Positions 62,117-64,000 of a stretch of DNA of 64,000 nt are shown here, in pieces (positions within the stretch are counted from its first letter, which is position 1; each line of letters begins with the position of its first letter). Made by a program: the position numbers and the translations under genes. The stretch comes from MB1-2 sp046566065 (lineage in GTDB: Bacteria > Actinomycetota > CADDZG01 > WHSQ01). The notes below the pieces were generated by a model. It did no database searches, was not told the DNA's origin, and saw only the letters and a list, made by a program, of their open reading frames with translations. The stretch spans positions 5,073 through 69,072 of the forward strand of contig JBKHXK010000012.1 of NCBI GenBank assembly GCA_046566065.1. The letters run 5' to 3'.

Positions 62117-63712
62117 TTAGTCCCGGTCTCCCACGATCACGCTCCTGAACCGGTTGTAGAGGAAAGAGCACGCGATCATCAACACTCCCAGCCCCCCGAA
62201 GGCGAAGGTCCGCTGCAGGACCTCGAGCTGCCACAGATCGACGGTCACCATCTTTACGACGGTGATCCCGAAGGTGGCCAGCCCGAGGTAGCGGGCCCAG
62301 CGCTGGCGGGATGCCACGCCGACGGCGATCAGACCCGCCGAATACACGCCCCACAGACCCGACAGGGCGAACTGTCTGGACTGGTGAACCGACGCCATCT
62401 CCACCTGGCGCCCGATCTCGAACTTCACCTCCTGGGACAGCCAGGCCAGCGTCATCAGGTTGGCTACCACCAAAGCCCCCTGGACCACCGGCGTCCGCCA
62501 CTCCTCGTCTTCACCGGCGCGAGTAGCGGCGTAAGCCACCGCGTACAGAACGAGGATCTCGAGTGCGATGACGAGCGAGGTCGGCGTCGTGAGCAACCTT
62601 GCGGGTTCGTAGGTGGAGATCGCCTCGATCGTGCCGAGCAGGCCGACGCCGATGAGAGCAGCCGCCGCGGCGCGGGCCCAGATGTGACCGATCAAGCTGC
62701 CTGCGTAGAGAAGGATCGCTCCTTCGATAGACCACATCAGGTGCACAGTGGGGCCGTCCAGCATCAAAGGCGGTGCAAGGGTGACGCACCCCAGGCCGAG
62801 CGCACCTAAGAGGGGCGCCAGCGAACCGCGCGTCTTCGGGTTCGAGAACGCCAATGCGCACATGGCCATGTACCCGCCTCCTGTGACGAGAGCGAAGACA
62901 CCCTGCGCCATCGGTCGCCCCGGCAGGAAGAAGAAGCCCGAGCTGAGATACAGAAACGCAACGGACACCTCTATCCCGATGTCGGTGTAACCGAGTTTGC
63001 GGTCATCGCGCAGCCCCTGGATGACCGGGACGAGCGAGAAGAGCACCCAGAGAACGGTTGTGAAGCCGATGCCTTCGACCGTGCCCGCATCCTCGGCGAC
63101 CAGCATCACGACCGCAACGGTGCCGGCGAGGGCCAGTTTCGTGAGGCTCGTCCATCTCTTGAAGAAAGCGATGGAAACGACGCCGAGGTCGACACCGACG
63201 ACATAGGTCAGGGCAGCTATCGGGTCGTCGGCCGAGATGAAGACGGGGTTGAAGAACGCTCCCAAGGTGGCGAGTATCGCCAGCGGCAGTGAATCGTAGG
63301 CCAGAGCCAGCCACACGCTGAGGACAGCGACGCCACTGAGCAGCGTCAGAGCGACGGCCGGAGAGATGAGCTCGAACCGATACTGGGCCGCCAGGATCGA
63401 CAGATACACGATCGCCACACCACCACCGCTGATCGCGTGGGCGAAGTTGAACCAGCCCTTGCTGCGTGCCCAGTGCCCCCACCCGATCAGAGCGGCGCCC
63501 GAACAGATACCGAGGGTCACCCGCGCTGCCGGACCGATCAAACCCTGGTCGACCGCATAGCGATAACCGAACGCAGCACCGATCAGCAGTGCCAGTACTC
63601 CCAGTCGTGCGAACCAGGTCCCCACGACGTTGTCTTCGATGCTGGGACCGAACACGGTCACCGGCGCAACTGGTGTTGGCGATCCGTTGGGTCCGTTTTC
63701 GACGTGCTTCAT
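62117..63712 (-). CDS. DUF2339 multi-pass membrane protein
   Basis: A 531-aa protein with about 14 membrane helices, beginning TWFARLGVLALLIGAAFGYR and containing SKGWFNFAHAISGGGVAIVYL and the late LFGAV-type WARYLGLATFGITVVKMV TVDL segment of DUF2339. The function of this family is unknown. It overlaps the small membrane protein at 63709 by 4 nt (ATGA) on the same strand. Confidence 0.85.
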   Translation of the reverse strand: MKHVENGPNGSPTPVAPVTVFGPSIEDNVVGTWFARLGVLALLIGAAFGYRYAVDQGLIGPAARVTLGICSGAALIGWGHWARSKGWFNFAHAISGGGVAIVYLSILAAQYRFELISPAVALTLLSGVAVLSVWLALAYDSLPLAILATLGAFFNPVFISADDPIAALTYVVGVDLGVVSIAFFKRWTSLTKLALAGTVAVVMLVAEDAGTVEGIGFTTVLWVLFSLVPVIQGLRDDRKLGYTDIGIEVSVAFLYLSSGFFFLPGRPMAQGVFALVTGGGYMAMCALAFSNPKTRGSLAPLLGALGLGCVTLAPPLMLDGPTVHLMWSIEGAILLYAGSLIGHIWARAAAAALIGVGLLGTIEAISTYEPARLLTTPTSLVIALEILVLYAVAYAATRAGEDEEWRTPVVQGALVVANLMTLAWLSQEVKFEIGRQVEMASVHQSRQFALSGLWGVYSAGLIAVGVASRQRWARYLGLATFGITVVKMVTVDLWQLEVLQRTFAFGGLGVLMIACSFLYNRFRSVIVGDRD

Positions 63713-63993
63713 GCAGCACTCCTTTCTTGGTTGCGATCACCGACGAACAGGCTTAGGGCTAGACCGGCGCACAGATGAAGGGCGACGTTTCCGGGGGTGA
63801 CCGGCACGATCTCGAGCAGCTGAGGGGCCATCCGGATCGATTCCAGGACCGCCCCGCCGACCAAGGCGGCGCTCGAGCAAGCGATCACCGGACGCGAGCC
63901 CGAACGGATGAGAGCCAGACCGATCAAGAGGTGGAAGCCACTGAGTAGAGGGTTGGCGACGAAGAGACCTAGATCTGTTCCGGTGGAACCCAT
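63709..63993 (-). CDS. Small membrane protein upstream of DUF2339 (may extend past the edge)
   Basis: A 94-aa product with three hydrophobic stretches (GFHLLIGLALIR; VIACSSAALVGGAVL; NVALHLCAGLALSLFVG). The ATG at 63993 is the first visible start, but the frame stays open to the window edge, so it may begin further upstream. It is co-transcribed with the DUF2339 gene. No function is recognised. Confidence 0.6.
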   Translation of the reverse strand: MGSTGTDLGLFVANPLLSGFHLLIGLALIRSGSRPVIACSSAALVGGAVLESIRMAPQLLEIVPVTPGNVALHLCAGLALSLFVGDRNQERSAA

Positions 63994-64000
63994 CAGCCCG

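Overview
The window looks like chromosomal DNA of an uncultured, high-GC actinobacterium. Supporting traits are the SOS operator type CGAACnnnnGTTCG beside lexA and a LysM inner-membrane protein, a mycothiol-type DinB/maleylpyruvate isomerase, a vitamin B12-dependent ribonucleotide reductase with NrdR, a WXG100/FtsK-SpoIIIE (type VII) secretion locus with a PknB-like kinase, and the block miaB-extradiol dioxygenase-miaA-dapF that also occurs in mycobacteria. A run of 10 N (26925-26934) shows a draft assembly. The genus cannot be fixed from the sequence. No rRNA, CRISPR array or intact transposon was seen.

Layout. 1-6.3 kb: a TetR regulator (cut by the edge), a GGDEF-EAL protein with a hairpin leader, a two-component operon (YjbQ-like protein, response regulator, histidine kinase, 52-aa acidic protein) and a membrane HTTM pair. 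6.3-14.5 kb: an RTX-repeat exported protein, then a type VII secretion core. The core has a ubiquitin-like/FHA ORF and a triple-ATPase ORF in the same frame, separated only by one TAG, plus a WXG100 protein and a transmembrane Ser/Thr kinase. 14.5-24.3 kb: export and envelope functions (PQQ-type glucose dehydrogenase lipoprotein, CPBP protease, EamA transporter, DUF2182/DUF1326 pair, YibE/F, GH3 hydrolase, secreted S15-like hydrolase). 24.3-27.4 kb: FdhD and an FdhF/YdeP-type molybdopterin oxidoreductase. 27.5-41.3 kb: lipoproteins, a secreted M19-like dipeptidase, a PadR/RDD operon with a palindromic operator, a metzincin, a zinc phospholipase C, three single-domain response regulators and an SDR enzyme. 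41.3-45.2 kb: an F420-type reductase divergent from a MarR gene, and an RsbQ-like hydrolase with a PAS/Cys protein.

45.4-48.3 kb: a tRNA-Gly(GCC) with promoter and terminator, followed by repeats, the N-terminal stub of a phage-type integrase and a truncated, frameshifted B12-binding-domain gene. These look like the scar of an integrated element. Next comes a tight four-gene operon of WXG100-like and EspG-like proteins with no ATPase, downstream of nrdR-dut. It is a second candidate type VII secretion-associated locus that may depend on the ATPase at 8-12 kb.

48.3-64 kb: housekeeping genes: dut, nrdR, a BP74-domain secreted protein, nrdJ with two NrdR boxes 31 bp apart, a LysM protein and lexA sharing four SOS boxes, a 2'-5' RNA ligase-like protein, GNAT, hflX, an LL-diaminopimelate-type aminotransferase, dapF, miaA, an extradiol dioxygenase-like protein, miaB and a DUF2339 membrane protein. 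hflX and the aminotransferase both seem to start at a CTG overlapping the preceding stop as CTGA.
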